Shown piece by piece: positions 32,595-41,989 of a stretch of 64,000 bases of DNA (position 1 is the stretch's first letter; each line of letters begins with the position of its first letter). The position numbers and the translations under genes are program-made. The notes under the pieces are model-generated. The model did no database searches and was not told the DNA's origin. It worked only from the letters and a program-made list of their open reading frames with translations. Origin of the DNA: Plantactinospora endophytica (GTDB lineage Bacteria; Actinomycetota; Actinomycetes; Mycobacteriales; Micromonosporaceae); contig NZ_BONW01000028.1 in the NCBI RefSeq assembly GCF_016862915.1, positions 62,001-126,000 on the forward strand, read 5' to 3'.

Positions 32595-33265
32595 GGATCG
32601 GCCAGCTCGACGGTGCCGTCCGCGCCGGGTTCGAGCCGGGTGGCTCCGAGGGCGACCAGCCGATCGACCTCCGCCTGCCGGTCGCCAGCGACGGGGACGA
32701 GGTGGAAGCGCTGCCGGTTCCGCGCCTTCTTCGGGGCCACGGGCGGTCCGCCCCAGGCGACCTTCGTGCCGCCGGCCGGCGACTGGACGGCGGTCTCCTG
32801 GTCCTGGTCCCACACCAGCGGCCAGCCCAGCGTTTCGCTCCAGAACAGGCCGACCGCCCGGGTACCGTCGCAGGCGAGTTCGCCGAGCAGGCCGCATCCG
32901 GCGAGGAAGTTGTTGCCCGGCTCGGTCACGCAGAACTCGTTGCCCTCGGGGTCGGCCAGAACGATGTGTCCCTCCTCGGGGCGTTGCCCGACGTCGAGGT
33001 GGCTGGCGCCGAGTTCCAGCGCCGTCGCCACCCGGTGCTGCTGGTCGGCGGGGCTGTCGCTGGTCAGGTGCAGGTGCACGCGGTTGGGCCCCTCCTTCTC
33101 CGTGTCGCTCGCGACGAATTCGAGGCCGAGCTGGGTGTCGTCGCCGGGCAGGAACAGGGCTCCGGCATGCTCGACGACCTGCCGGCCGAGCATGCCGGCC
33201 CAGAACGTCGCCAGCCGGGTCGGGGCGTGCGCGTCGAAGGTCACCGCCACCAGTCGCGAGAGCAT
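32561..33265 (-). CDS. Two-domain VOC (glyoxalase/bleomycin-resistance-like) protein
   Basis: The 234-residue protein consists of two vicinal-oxygen-chelate modules (~1-115 and ~120-234). Each ends with the DPEGNEF/DPDGNEF signature (ADPEGNEFCV, ADPDGNEFSV). Such glyoxalase-like pairs are common in actinomycetes; their substrates are mostly unknown. Start ATG 33265 (MLSRLVAVTFDAHAP) matches the family N-terminus. TACTCT lies ~10 bp upstream, suggesting a near-leaderless transcript. The open frame continues further upstream without support. Its 3' end is triplicated at DNA level. Confidence 0.85.
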   Translation of the reverse strand: MLSRLVAVTFDAHAPTRLATFWAGMLGRQVVEHAGALFLPGDDTQLGLEFVASDTEKEGPNRVHLHLTSDSPADQQHRVATALELGASHLDVGQRPEEGHIVLADPEGNEFCVTEPGNNFLAGCGLLGELACDGTRAVGLFWSETLGWPLVWDQDQETAVQSPAGGTKVAWGGPPVAPKKARNRQRFHLVPVAGDRQAEVDRLVALGATRLEPGADGTVELADPDGNEFSVQES

Positions 33266-33338
33266 CGTCGCAGAGTAGACACGGGCCGCCGGGACGACAA
33301 GCCAGTTTGCGAGCCGATATCTGTCGTACTCGTACGGC

Positions 33339-34439
33339 ATGGTGTCGGGCATGATCGAGCGGCTTGACGAGGTCGACTGGTCCGGGCTCACGCACGCGTA
33401 CGGGGCAGCCGACGACGTGCCGGAGTTGATCCGTGGGCTGTTGTCGCCGGATGCCGGCCAACGCGAGGAGATCCGGCACGAGCTGTATTCGTGCATCGCC
33501 CACCAGGGCACCCGTTATCCGGCCAGCGCGCGGGCCGTGCCGTTCCTGCTCGCGCTCGTCGCCGACCCGGCCACGCCGGACCGTGGTGACCTCGTCGACT
33601 TCCTGGAGTTCGTCGCCACCGGGACGGGGCAGCGGTACTGGAAACGGTATCCGATCGCCGAGGAGCGGGCGGCGGGGTCGTCACCCGCGCTGGACGCCTA
33701 CGACGCGGTCGCCGACGCTGTCCCGTTGTTCGTGACGCTGCTCGGCGACACCGACGCGGAGGTCGCCGGCCCGGCGGCGCAGGCGCTCGCGGTCTTCCCG
33801 GAGCACGCGGACCGCACCGCGCCGGCGCTCGCCGCCGTCGCGGCCGACGACGACTCACCCGTCGCGCTGGTCACCACGGCACTGCTGGCCCTCGGCGCGA
33901 TCGTGCCGATCGGCACGCCCGAGCACGACGCACTGCTGCGTCGGCGAGCGCGCGACGACGACGAGAACGTCCGGTGGGCCGCCTCGCTGACCGTATGCCG
34001 GCTGCGTCGACCGGGCCTGCTGCCGGCAGCCACCGCCGAGCTACGCCGCTGGGCCGTCCGACTGGCCGCGCGGGACGACCACAGTGCGCCCTGGTACGGG
34101 CTCCGTGAAGAGCTCGCACTCGACGAACTGGCCGCCCTCGACCCCGACGGACACCACGCGCGGCTCCAGCCGATCCTGGACCGGATGCTCGGCGAGACCC
34201 CGTCGTCCAACTGGCACAACCACCTGCTGTCCATCCTCGACCGGGCCGGCCTGCTGGTCAGGGCGGATCCTGACCGCGCACCGGTACCGGTGGAGGCCCT
34301 GCACCCTGCCCAGCGCCAGCTCGTCGAGCGGCTCTGCGAGCGGCCCGACATTTTCGCCGCCGATCGCGTCCTGATGCCGCTGGCCTGGGCCGGACTGCCG
34401 GACACGCTGGCCGGACTGCGGCAGTACGCGGGCCGGTAA
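33339..34439 (+). CDS. HEAT-repeat protein
   Basis: The 366-residue soluble protein is all-alpha, with HEAT-like helical pairs. Examples are ARAVPFLLALVADP, AVPLFVTLLGDTDAEVAGPAAQALAVF, TTALLALGAIVPIG and DENVRWAASLTVCRLRRPG. It has no catalytic motif, signal or membrane helix. Proteins of this type act as adaptors or scaffolds, and no partner is evident. ATG 33339 or ATG 33351 could be the start. It is divergent from the VOC gene across a 73-bp gap that must hold both promoters. It converges on the NTF2-like gene with a shared terminator. Confidence 0.82.
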   Translation: MVSGMIERLDEVDWSGLTHAYGAADDVPELIRGLLSPDAGQREEIRHELYSCIAHQGTRYPASARAVPFLLALVADPATPDRGDLVDFLEFVATGTGQRYWKRYPIAEERAAGSSPALDAYDAVADAVPLFVTLLGDTDAEVAGPAAQALAVFPEHADRTAPALAAVAADDDSPVALVTTALLALGAIVPIGTPEHDALLRRRARDDDENVRWAASLTVCRLRRPGLLPAATAELRRWAVRLAARDDHSAPWYGLREELALDELAALDPDGHHARLQPILDRMLGETPSSNWHNHLLSILDRAGLLVRADPDRAPVPVEALHPAQRQLVERLCERPDIFAADRVLMPLAWAGLPDTLAGLRQYAGR

Positions 34440-34442
34440 CCT

Positions 34443-34467
34443 CACCCTGCCAGGCGCCGGCAGGGTG
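34443..34467. terminator. Bidirectional terminator between convergent genes
   Basis: CACCCTGCC (34443-34451) pairs perfectly with GGCAGGGTG (34459-34467) across a 7-nt loop. It sits 3 bp after the HEAT gene stop and faces the NTF2-like gene. Confidence 0.78.
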
Positions 34468-34542
34468 TCCGGGACCTTGCCGCCGGGGTCACGCCGGCCC
34501 GGCAGGGCGGTCGGCTACCGCGCCGGATCCGTTCCCGCGTAC

Positions 34543-35256
34543 TCATCTGGCCTCGGGCATCTTCGAGGAGTGGTGGTTGACGATCAGGCACTTCTTGTCG
34601 ATCACCTGGTAGACGAAGGTGTAGCGGGCCATCACCGTCGCGGGCTGCTGGCCGTCGCCGAAGGTGAACGTGTAGAGGCCGGTGTCGAGCGCCGAGGTCT
34701 TGTCCAGGATGACGACCTTCCGGTCCGTGACGCTCGCCTGCGGCTTGCGCTTGAGGAAGTCGACGAAGTAGCCACGGATCTCGGCACGGCCCTTGAACAC
34801 CTTGTCCTTGAGTGTCGACAGCAGGACGGCGTCCGTCGTGTAGCGCTCCGCGACCTTGTCGGCGTCGTTGGCCAGCGCGTCGTTCCAACCCGTGAAGACC
34901 GCCTCGATCTCGGCCACCGTCGGGGGTTCGCTGCAGTTCGGCGGTGCCGGTACGGGCCGAGGGGGTGGCGCGGTCTCGATCGGTGTGGCGGTCGGCGGCG
35001 GGGTCGACGGGGTACCCGATGGGGTCCAGGTCGGCGGGCAGGTGGGAGTCGGCGTACCCGTCGGGGACGGCCAGGTGGGCGACGGCGGAGTCGGAACCGT
35101 GCTGTACGTCCGCAGTGGTGCGCTCCAGGTGACCGTCTCGCACGGCAGCGGATCCCCGGTGCGGGCGGGAAGGCCGGTGGCCAGGCTCACACCGCCCCAG
35201 GCGACCAGCGTGGCGCTGACCGCACCGGCGACGACGGATCGGATTGTCGCTCGCAT
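34543..35256 (-). CDS. Secreted NTF2-like (SnoaL/SgcJ/EcaC type) domain protein
   Basis: A signal peptide or anchor (~6-27) is followed by a Pro/Thr/Ser linker (~55-108) and an NTF2-like cone-fold domain (~110-237). Its motifs are VAEIEAVFTGWNDALANDAD, VAERYTTDAVLLSTLKDKVFKG and a terminal VIDKKCLIVNHHSSKMPE. This matches the SgcJ/EcaC or DUF4440-like group, which includes small enzymes and binding proteins. Exported forms with a long linker are uncommon. ATG 35256 is preceded by GGGAGGGAGCACG. The function is unknown. Confidence 0.8.
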   Translation of the reverse strand: MRATIRSVVAGAVSATLVAWGGVSLATGLPARTGDPLPCETVTWSAPLRTYSTVPTPPSPTWPSPTGTPTPTCPPTWTPSGTPSTPPPTATPIETAPPPRPVPAPPNCSEPPTVAEIEAVFTGWNDALANDADKVAERYTTDAVLLSTLKDKVFKGRAEIRGYFVDFLKRKPQASVTDRKVVILDKTSALDTGLYTFTFGDGQQPATVMARYTFVYQVIDKKCLIVNHHSSKMPEAR

Positions 35257-35401
35257 CGTGCTCCCTCCCAGGGTTCCCGTTGGCGCTATCAACCTAGCGT
35301 CGAACGTGAATGCGAGGGGATCTTGCGACTGGGTGCGGGTCGACTCGGCAACGGGCGCAGCTGTCCGGTGAGACATTTACAGTCGTCACTACATGGCCTA
35401 G

Positions 35402-35415
35402 TGTTAACGCTCACA
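35402..35415. promoter_or_regulatory. Imperfect LacI-type operator upstream of the beta-helix gene
   Basis: TGTTAACGCTCACA is an imperfect palindrome sharing CGCTCACA with the perfect operator at 4306. It lies 66 bp before the start of a secreted beta-helix protein. Confidence 0.55.
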
Positions 35416-35481
35416 TATCCGACTCCTCCTCGTGCGGTCACCGACCACCACCAGACCCGTCCCGACACCCAGGAGAGCACC

Positions 35482-36666
35482 ATGACCAGTACCACCAAGG
35501 GCTTACCCGGCCGATGGGCCGGCAGGTGCCGGCGGGCGGCCGTCATGACCGTGGCCGTCACGCTGATCGCAGGCGCCGCCGTCGGTCTCGGCTCCTCGCC
35601 GGCCTCCGCCGCCTGCGGTGACGGCTCCTTCAACGCCGACGCGACGCTCAGCGGAAGCACCTGGACCTCCCGCAACGGGAGCCGCACCGTCTACACCGGC
35701 AGCGACATGCGCGCCGCCGTACAGGCCGCGCTCGACAGCCTCACGGCCGGGCGGACCTCGAAGCAGTCGGTCGTGGTACGCGGCTCGGGCACGGTCAGCG
35801 CCGGGTCCCGGATCTCCGTACCCAGTCAGACGATCCTCGACGTCTGCGGCACCATCACGGTGAGCGGCAGCGGCTCCGGGGACCAGGCCCCGATCTACTC
35901 CCGTGGCACCAGCAACATCGAGGTGCGCTACCTGACCCTGCGCGGCGCACCCCTCTACGGCATCTTCATGCGCAACGTCAACAACCTCGTCCTCGGCCAG
36001 ATCAACATGCAACTGACCGGCGGCCTCGGGGTACGCATCGACAACCACGGTGGAGACCGGGCCGTGAAGGTGCGCAACATCCGCATCGACAACGTGTACG
36101 TCTCCGGCGCGACCAGCCAGGGCGTGGAGACGTACGGCGTCGACGGGATCACCGTCGGGACGGTGACCGCCCGCAACGTCGGCAACTCCGGACTCCTGCT
36201 CAACGACACCATCAACGCCACGGTCGGCACCGTCGACGCCGAGAACACCGGCACCGGTACCGGCTATGCCGCCTTCCGGATGGCCAACCGCAACGGCCGG
36301 GTCGGCAGCAGCTACCCGGCGAACATCCGGGTGGGCACCGTCCGGGCCCGGGGCGGCGGTCGGGGGATCTTCTGCGTCTCCGAGAGTGGTGGCGCCGTCA
36401 TCGACCGGGTCGACATCGCGAACACCGGCAACAACTCGGTACTGATCGAGAACTGCTACAACGTTACCCTTGCCGGCGCCTCCGGCACGATCAGCGGCGG
36501 GGGAGAGATGCGGATCGCCGCTCGGACCGAGTTCCCGCCCTCGTCCGGTATCCGCTTCCAGAACCTGACGGTCAGCAACACCAACATCAGATGGAGCCCG
36601 TGCACCGGCAGCAACAACACGGTCAGCAACGTCACCCGCTCCAACTCCACACTCACCTGGTGCTGA
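35482..36666 (+). CDS. Secreted right-handed parallel beta-helix protein (polysaccharide lyase/hydrolase-like)
   Basis: A long signal peptide (1-44, ASAAC) is followed by a right-handed parallel beta-helix. It has many short strand-turn coils such as NIEVRYLTLRGAPLYGIFMRN, NLVLGQINMQL and IRIDNVYVSGATSQG. Asn ladders and four or more Cys (two near the end) are visible. The overall shape recalls pectate-lyase-like or GH28/PL enzymes, but I cannot assign a catalytic triad. The protein probably acts on a plant or microbial polysaccharide outside the cell. AGGAGAGCACC precedes ATG 35482, and a LacI-type operator lies upstream. Start sites further upstream in the same frame run through the divergent gene's promoter and are rejected. 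Confidence 0.82.
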   Translation: MTSTTKGLPGRWAGRCRRAAVMTVAVTLIAGAAVGLGSSPASAACGDGSFNADATLSGSTWTSRNGSRTVYTGSDMRAAVQAALDSLTAGRTSKQSVVVRGSGTVSAGSRISVPSQTILDVCGTITVSGSGSGDQAPIYSRGTSNIEVRYLTLRGAPLYGIFMRNVNNLVLGQINMQLTGGLGVRIDNHGGDRAVKVRNIRIDNVYVSGATSQGVETYGVDGITVGTVTARNVGNSGLLLNDTINATVGTVDAENTGTGTGYAAFRMANRNGRVGSSYPANIRVGTVRARGGGRGIFCVSESGGAVIDRVDIANTGNNSVLIENCYNVTLAGASGTISGGGEMRIAARTEFPPSSGIRFQNLTVSNTNIRWSPCTGSNNTVSNVTRSNSTLTWC

Positions 36667-36897
36667 CCGCCAGCCCGGTGGCCACCCGGACGCGGGCGGC
36701 CACCGGGGCCACGGCGACCGGACGGCCGAGGCGTGCCGCCGACGTGTCTGCCGGGGCACCGACGGCGGCAACCCGGAGACCTGGGGCCGCGTCCGGGCGG
36801 ACGCGTCGGCGTGGTCCTGACGTACCGGACGTCAGTCGCGCGACCTCGCGGTAAACAGTCTTGTCCTTCTGCCCGGTCTCAGTCGTCCTGCCCGGTC

Positions 36898-39129
36898 TCA
36901 GTCGCCCGGCCGGTAGCGCCGTTCGATGTGTCCCCTGAGGTCCTCGGGGTAGAAGTAGACGGGCCGAAGGTTGCCGCTCGCGTACCGCTCGGCCTGGTCG
37001 TTGAAGTGCGGCGAGTCGGGGTGTCCGCTCGCGCCCCCGGCGGTCACCGCCCAGGCGCGCAGCTTCGGCCCGAACTCCACCACCGCCACGAAGCTGTTGC
37101 CGCTGGTGCCGTAGTAGCGCCTGGTCCCGGGCCAACGCCTCGCGCCGAAGGAGGCGAGGGAGCCGAACGTCGCGGAGGTGAAGGGTACCGGGACGCTCGG
37201 CTTGGCGTCGTCGAAAGTCTGGACGATCGCGCCGTCGTTGCGTTGGAAGCGGTTGATCTCGCCCCAGGGTACCTGCCAGGTGCCGAAGTCCTGGACGAGG
37301 CGCCTCGTCGCCTCGGTGAGCGCCGTGAGCCGCTGCGAATCGGTGACCCGCTCTGCCAGGAAGTCCCACATGGACATCCCGGACTCCCGTGCCGCCTGGG
37401 CCACTGCCGCCCAGAGCGCCTCGCCCCAGAACACGGCCAGGGAGGTCGGGATCGAATCCGTAGCCCAGCAATGGTCCCAGCCGCGCAGCCGGTCGACCGG
37501 CCCGCCGAGCTCCGCCTTCGACCGGTCGCCTTCTGGCAGTGCGTCCCAGGCCGCGACGAGCTGTGGCACGAGCCGGGCGAAGACGTTGAGGTGCGGGTCG
37601 AAGGCGGCTGCGATCAGCGCCTCCGGGGTGAACGGGCGCTGCGCGGTGAGTACCGCCGTCGCCTGTGGCCCGCGCGGGTTCTCGCCGGCCTGGTCGAAGT
37701 AGCGCGGGTAGTCGGCGGCGTCGGGGCTGTCGGCGCCGGCCGCGGTCCAGGGCCAGTTGTTCGTGTTGAACGCCCAGCCGGTCGTCGGGTTCACCGCCTG
37801 TGGCAGGCTGGCGAGGCTGTGCAGCCCACGCCAGTCGGTCGCCGGGTCGCTGCCGTCGATGGGCCGGCGGTAGTCGAAGCGGTCGTCGCGGATCGGCATG
37901 AACTGCGGCACGAGGAAGGCGATCGCGCCCTTCGAGTCGGCGAAGAGGGTGTTGTTCGAGCTGTTGGCCCGAAGGTCCGCCACCTCGATGTAGTCCGCGT
38001 AGTCCCGCGTCTTGGTACGCAGGAAGCTCTGCCGCAGCGCCTCGACGGGCCGGTTCATCAGCGCGAACGCGATCCACTTCCCGTCCGCCTCGCGCACGAT
38101 CGGACCGTGGTGCGTGGCGAGGGTACGGAAGCTGCGTTTCGCCTGCCCACCGTCTGGCGTGCGGTACGAGAGCGTGACCGTCCTGGTCGTCACCGGGCGC
38201 AGCGCGTTGCCGTAGCGGTAGGAGTGTCTGCCGTCCGCTCCGGTCACGATCGTTTCGGCGAACTCGTCGACGTTGTCGACGCCGCTCGACGTGTGCATCC
38301 AGCCGGTGTCGGCGTTGAAGCCCTGGTAGACGAAGAACTGGCCCCAGGTGGCCGCGCCGTACACGTTCAGCCCTTCACCGCTGGTCACGTGCTGCTCGGA
38401 GCGGAAGAAGAAGCTGGTGTGCGGGTTGATCAGCAGCAGTGCGTGCCCGTCCCGGGTGTGGCTCGGCGCGATCGCCATCCCGTTGGAGCCGCTGGGCTCG
38501 CGGAACAGCAGCCCGCGTTCGTCGTCGGTCATCGGCAGCGTGCGGCTGGTGTAGAAGGCTTCGAGCTGGGTGAGGGGTACCCGCTCGATGTCGCCGCCGA
38601 TGCTGCCCTCGGAGAAGCTCAGCGGCATCCACGGCTCGAACCGCGTTATCACTCGCGGTCGCACCTCGGGGTGGGTAGCGAGGAAGTAGTTCAACCCGTC
38701 CGCCCAGGCCCGCATCAGCTTGCGCAACCAGGCCGGACTCTTCGCGTACTCCCTCTTCAGCACCTCGGGATCGACGAACAGCCGCTGGCGCAGGTCCTGC
38801 CAGATCGCACTCTCGCCCTCGGCCTCGGCGAGCCGGCCGAGGCTTACCAGGTAGTTGCGTTCGATCCGGTTGAAGTCGTCCTCGGCCTGGGCGTACATCA
38901 TCCCGAACACCGCGTCCGCGTCGGTCCTGCCCCACACGTGCGGGATTCCCCAGTCGTCCCGGGTGATCGTCACCCGGGACGACTGTCGCCGCCAGCGGAC
39001 GAGGTCGGATCCGGTCCGCGCGGCAGCGGCGGACACGCCGTACGGCATGCCCACCGCGACGGCCGCGGCTCCGGCGGCCAGCCCGACCGCACCGCCCAGA
39101 ACCCGACGCCGTTGCAGCCCTCGGCTCAT
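36898..39129 (-). CDS. Tat-exported penicillin acylase family N-terminal-nucleophile amidohydrolase
   Basis: The 743-residue precursor starts with a twin-Arg-like signal (RRRVLGGAVGLAAG) ending near residue 37. The alpha region carries ITRDDWGIPHVWG and AQAEDDFNRIE. A linker leads to the autoproteolytic site EPSGSNGMAI. Ser215 after Gly214 would be the N-terminal nucleophile of the beta chain and Asn216 its neighbour. NPHTSFFF and later GWAFNTNNWPW are further family motifs. Relatives cleave beta-lactam side chains, acyl-homoserine lactones (PvdQ/QuiP type) or cyclic lipopeptide acyl groups. The order and length are closest to the aculeacin/AHL acylase type, but the substrate is not decided. 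GAAAGGTGAACC precedes the ATG. Confidence 0.9.
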   Translation of the reverse strand: MSRGLQRRRVLGGAVGLAAGAAAVAVGMPYGVSAAAARTGSDLVRWRRQSSRVTITRDDWGIPHVWGRTDADAVFGMMYAQAEDDFNRIERNYLVSLGRLAEAEGESAIWQDLRQRLFVDPEVLKREYAKSPAWLRKLMRAWADGLNYFLATHPEVRPRVITRFEPWMPLSFSEGSIGGDIERVPLTQLEAFYTSRTLPMTDDERGLLFREPSGSNGMAIAPSHTRDGHALLLINPHTSFFFRSEQHVTSGEGLNVYGAATWGQFFVYQGFNADTGWMHTSSGVDNVDEFAETIVTGADGRHSYRYGNALRPVTTRTVTLSYRTPDGGQAKRSFRTLATHHGPIVREADGKWIAFALMNRPVEALRQSFLRTKTRDYADYIEVADLRANSSNNTLFADSKGAIAFLVPQFMPIRDDRFDYRRPIDGSDPATDWRGLHSLASLPQAVNPTTGWAFNTNNWPWTAAGADSPDAADYPRYFDQAGENPRGPQATAVLTAQRPFTPEALIAAAFDPHLNVFARLVPQLVAAWDALPEGDRSKAELGGPVDRLRGWDHCWATDSIPTSLAVFWGEALWAAVAQAARESGMSMWDFLAERVTDSQRLTALTEATRRLVQDFGTWQVPWGEINRFQRNDGAIVQTFDDAKPSVPVPFTSATFGSLASFGARRWPGTRRYYGTSGNSFVAVVEFGPKLRAWAVTAGGASGHPDSPHFNDQAERYASGNLRPVYFYPEDLRGHIERRYRPGD

Positions 39130-39971
39130 AGCTGGTTCACCTTTCTCGCGGATCGAGGAATCGGGTGCGTGCCTTTCCGGAGGACCTCGTCGGCCCCGGA
39201 GCTGTGATTACTGCGGCCGGCAATGGCCCGGCCAGGCGACCGGACGGTCGGGTTCGGCTACCGCTCCGGTCGATGCGGCCGGAAGGCGGACCCGACACGA
39301 CGGTGCGGCAGGGTGTGGCTCCGCCATTCGCAGGTCGCTGTCCGGGATGCCGCACGGCGGCCGACCGGCAGCGTGCGGTCGCGGGAGGCCGCGCACGCCA
39401 GGAGAGCAGGGCTGCGACGCGCGAAACGAAGTGAGGTGGTCTGCGGTCGCGCGCTCTTGATCTGCCTCCTGCGAACTCGTGGTGCGAGGAATTCGAGGGT
39501 AGGCAACCTGACTACACCTGGGATACACGGCGAGGTTCGCACGGGCGGATCAGCCAAACCTCGGCCGGCAGGCCCGGATCGGCGCGCTACCGACCCACTC
39601 ACCGTGACGCGAGCCGTCGATCAGGCGAGCGCCTTGCTGAACCCCGACTCCGAGCCGTAGACGGTGAATCCCGACCGCTCGGCCAGGAAAGCGCTTCCCA
39701 GGCGTTGCCGCCCGGATGCGAACCCTGGCACTCGTGCGAGGCGACCCCGCTGGGCCCGCCCGTGGACATGGATCGGGTCAGGGCCGACACGATGAAGCAC
39801 ACGAGCTGGGTCGTGGCGCGCGCGGTGTTGCCTCTGCTCTGAGCTGGTCGGATCGTCGGTGCTGCCGGACGACGGTGGTCGTCCGGCGTAGCGCACGTAA
39901 TGATCCCGTCGGATGAGCAGCAGCCGCCGATGACCCGGCGTTGTACTGGTTATGACCGATGGGAACCCCGG
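39130..39971. other. Gene-poor region, possible decayed coding remnant
   Basis: This 842-bp region has no supportable gene. Several open frames overlap in all directions with Arg/Ser/Pro-rich translations typical of non-coding high-GC DNA. On the minus strand, 39621-39730 reads GSAFLAERSGFTVYG before a stop, which looks protein-like. A neighbouring frame (GGNAWEALSW) could continue it after a frameshift, so a broken gene end is possible. Confidence 0.4.
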
Positions 39972-40622
39972 ATGAACTCTGAGCAGCAGCAGGAGTTCAC
40001 CGATTTCGTCGAGGCCCGTTCCGCCTCGCTGTTCCGTACCGCACTGGCGCTGACCGGGCACCGGCAGCAGGCCGAGGACCTGTTGCAGACGGTGCTGGCC
40101 CGCGCGGCGCGGCACTGGGGGCGGATCCGGACCGGCCAGCCGGAGGCGTACGTCCGTACCGCCCTGTACCGGGAGCGGACGAGTTGGTGGCGTAGCCTTC
40201 GGCGCCGGCCCGAGACGAGCCTCGACCCGGTGCCGGAACGCAGTAGCGGTACCGACGAGATGGCGCTGGTGGACCTGAACCTGGCCCTACGGCAGGCGCT
40301 CGGCCAACTCGCCCCGAAGCACCGTGCCGTCCTGGTACTGCGTTACCTGGAGGACCTTCCGGACAGCGAGATCGCCGAGATTCTCCGCTGCACCGAGTCG
40401 ACGGTACGCAGCCAGGCCGCCCGGGCCCTGGCCCGGCTCCGCGACCTCTGTCCCGGGCTCGACCTCGTCGCCGGGCCAACCCGGCCGACCGAGGAGCGCC
40501 GGCCCGGCGGCGCGGGTACGCACCGGGTCGGTGCCGTCGTGCGCGGCAACGGCGTACGGCGGGTCGGCGACGCGGCACCGGCCAGGAGTGGTCACCGGAT
40601 CGGCAGAGAGGCGGCACAGTGA
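39972..40622 (+). CDS. SigE-family (SigE-type ECF) RNA polymerase sigma factor
   Basis: The 216-residue protein has sigma region 2 (FVEARSASLFRTALALTG, QQAEDLLQTVLARAARHW) and region 4 (LAPKHRAVLVLRYLEDLPD, SEIAEILRCTESTVRSQAARAL). This is the standard actinomycete SigE family layout, plus a ~45-residue basic tail. ATG 39972 gives the usual family N-terminus; in-frame ATGs at 39900 and 39930 are less likely. The stop overlaps the next start, so a membrane-bound propeller protein is co-translated and probably acts as its anti-sigma factor. The stimulus is unknown. Confidence 0.9.
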   Translation: MNSEQQQEFTDFVEARSASLFRTALALTGHRQQAEDLLQTVLARAARHWGRIRTGQPEAYVRTALYRERTSWWRSLRRRPETSLDPVPERSSGTDEMALVDLNLALRQALGQLAPKHRAVLVLRYLEDLPDSEIAEILRCTESTVRSQAARALARLRDLCPGLDLVAGPTRPTEERRPGGAGTHRVGAVVRGNGVRRVGDAAPARSGHRIGREAAQ

Positions 40623-41815
40623 TGAGTACCCAGATCAGCGATGTCCTGCGGGTCGCGCTCGACGAGGGCGCCGAGGCCGTCCCGCCGACGGGCCTGGCCG
40701 CAGCGGCGCTGCACCGGGCCCGGCGGCAGCGGCTCGCCCGACGCGCCGCGAGCGGTTTCCTCGCCGTGGTCGCCGTGCTGGTCGGCGGCACCGTCCACCT
40801 CGGCAGTTCCGGCACCGGCGATCTCGCCGACGACGTCGCCGCGCTCCGGCCGCCGGGCGGGATGCGACCGATGGTGGTCACCGCGTACAGCGGCATCCGG
40901 GATCCGAAGGTCGCCGACGGCAGTCCCGCCTTCAACTACTCGCTGCTGCTCGACCGGAAGACCGGGAACTACGACCGGATGCCGTACCGGTCGGTGATCC
41001 CGGCACCGGACGGCACCCGGGCGCTGGTCCGCACCGGCGACAACAGCGAGATGCAGCCGAGCCGGTTCGGCATCCTGGAGATCGGCAGCGGCGAGGTCCG
41101 CTGGATCCCCGGCTTCGGCACCGGTTCCGCCGGCTTCCCCGGCGCGAGCAACGGCGGACACTGGTCTCCGGACGGCCGCACACTGCTCTTCGACTACTCG
41201 CCCCGCACCGGGGCGGAGCCCGGGTTCGTGCTGGTCGACGCCGAGACCCTGCACCCCACCAAGGTCACCGTGCCGGGCCTGCCCGGGCTGGACAGCCAGG
41301 GAATCGGACCGGTCTGGGCTCCCGACGGCCGGCAGGTGGTGGTGAACCTCTCCCACTCCGAACGGGAGGACCAGCCGGACGTGGTGACCGGGCTCCGCTT
41401 CTACGACCTCGCCGGCCGGCGCGTCCGCGACCTGCCGGTCACCGCCACCCTGCGGTCCGGGTCCGCCTACGCACCGGACGGCAGCCGGATGGCCCTGTCC
41501 GCAGCCGGCCAGGGTACGCCGCTCCGGCTGCTGCTGACCGAGGTGACCAGTGGGAAGGTCCTGCGGACGATCGAACTGGACCGCCCGGCGACGCTGCTCG
41601 GCTGGCACGACGACGAGCACCTGGTGCTGCGGTTCTCGCCGGGACCGGGCGATGCGGGTCGGCCAGCCGGTCACGACGAACTGGCCGTCGTCGACCTGAC
41701 CGGCCGGGTGACGGAACGGCTGACGTTCCCGGCGGAGACGGCACTCGGCGTCGCCGAGGTCCACCTCGGCTCCTCGGCCGACCTGCCCGGCGGGGCCGCC
41801 CGGATCACCTTCTGA
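40622..41815 (+). CDS. Membrane-anchored beta-propeller protein, probable partner of the SigE-type factor
   Basis: A ~40-residue cytoplasmic N-terminus is followed by one membrane helix (~43-62). The large extracytoplasmic part looks like a PD40/WD40-like propeller: repeats such as HWSPDGRTLLFDYS, VWAPDGRQVVVNLS and AYAPDGSRMALSAA. Genes directly after SigE-type sigma genes often encode such proteins, with the short inner segment contacting sigma and the propeller outside. No zinc-finger motif is seen. The start (GTG 40619 or ATG 40622) overlaps the sigma stop. Two hairpins follow the stop. Confidence 0.85.
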   Translation: MSTQISDVLRVALDEGAEAVPPTGLAAAALHRARRQRLARRAASGFLAVVAVLVGGTVHLGSSGTGDLADDVAALRPPGGMRPMVVTAYSGIRDPKVADGSPAFNYSLLLDRKTGNYDRMPYRSVIPAPDGTRALVRTGDNSEMQPSRFGILEIGSGEVRWIPGFGTGSAGFPGASNGGHWSPDGRTLLFDYSPRTGAEPGFVLVDAETLHPTKVTVPGLPGLDSQGIGPVWAPDGRQVVVNLSHSEREDQPDVVTGLRFYDLAGRRVRDLPVTATLRSGSAYAPDGSRMALSAAGQGTPLRLLLTEVTSGKVLRTIELDRPATLLGWHDDEHLVLRFSPGPGDAGRPAGHDELAVVDLTGRVTERLTFPAETALGVAEVHLGSSADLPGGAARITF

Positions 41816-41824
41816 CCGACCACC

Positions 41825-41889
41825 GGCCCGGCGGATCGTCCGCCGGGCCCCGACCCCTCCGGGTGCCGGCGCGTCACGCGTCGGCACCC
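41825..41889. terminator. Double hairpin terminator
   Basis: GGCCCGGCGGA/TCCGCCGGGCC (41825-41849, 3-nt loop) is followed by GGGTGCCG/CGGCACCC (41861-41889). Both stems are perfect. They separate the sigma operon from the converging hydrolase gene. Confidence 0.8.
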
Positions 41890-41989
41890 GGACCCTTGGG
41901 GTACCGACAACGCCCCGGACCGCCACCAACAGGGCGAACGTGCGTGCGAGGCGGGGTCAGCCGACCGGGAGACATCCGTCCGGCTGGAG

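Noticed and set aside
30699-33503. 934-codon minus-strand frame across the DUF916, STAS and VOC genes
   Set aside because: It is antisense to two clear plus-strand genes and in the wrong frame for the VOC gene.
34465-35481. Upstream extension of the beta-helix protein
   Set aside because: It would run through the divergent NTF2-like gene and the promoter. The signal peptide starts at 35482 behind a good ribosome-binding site.
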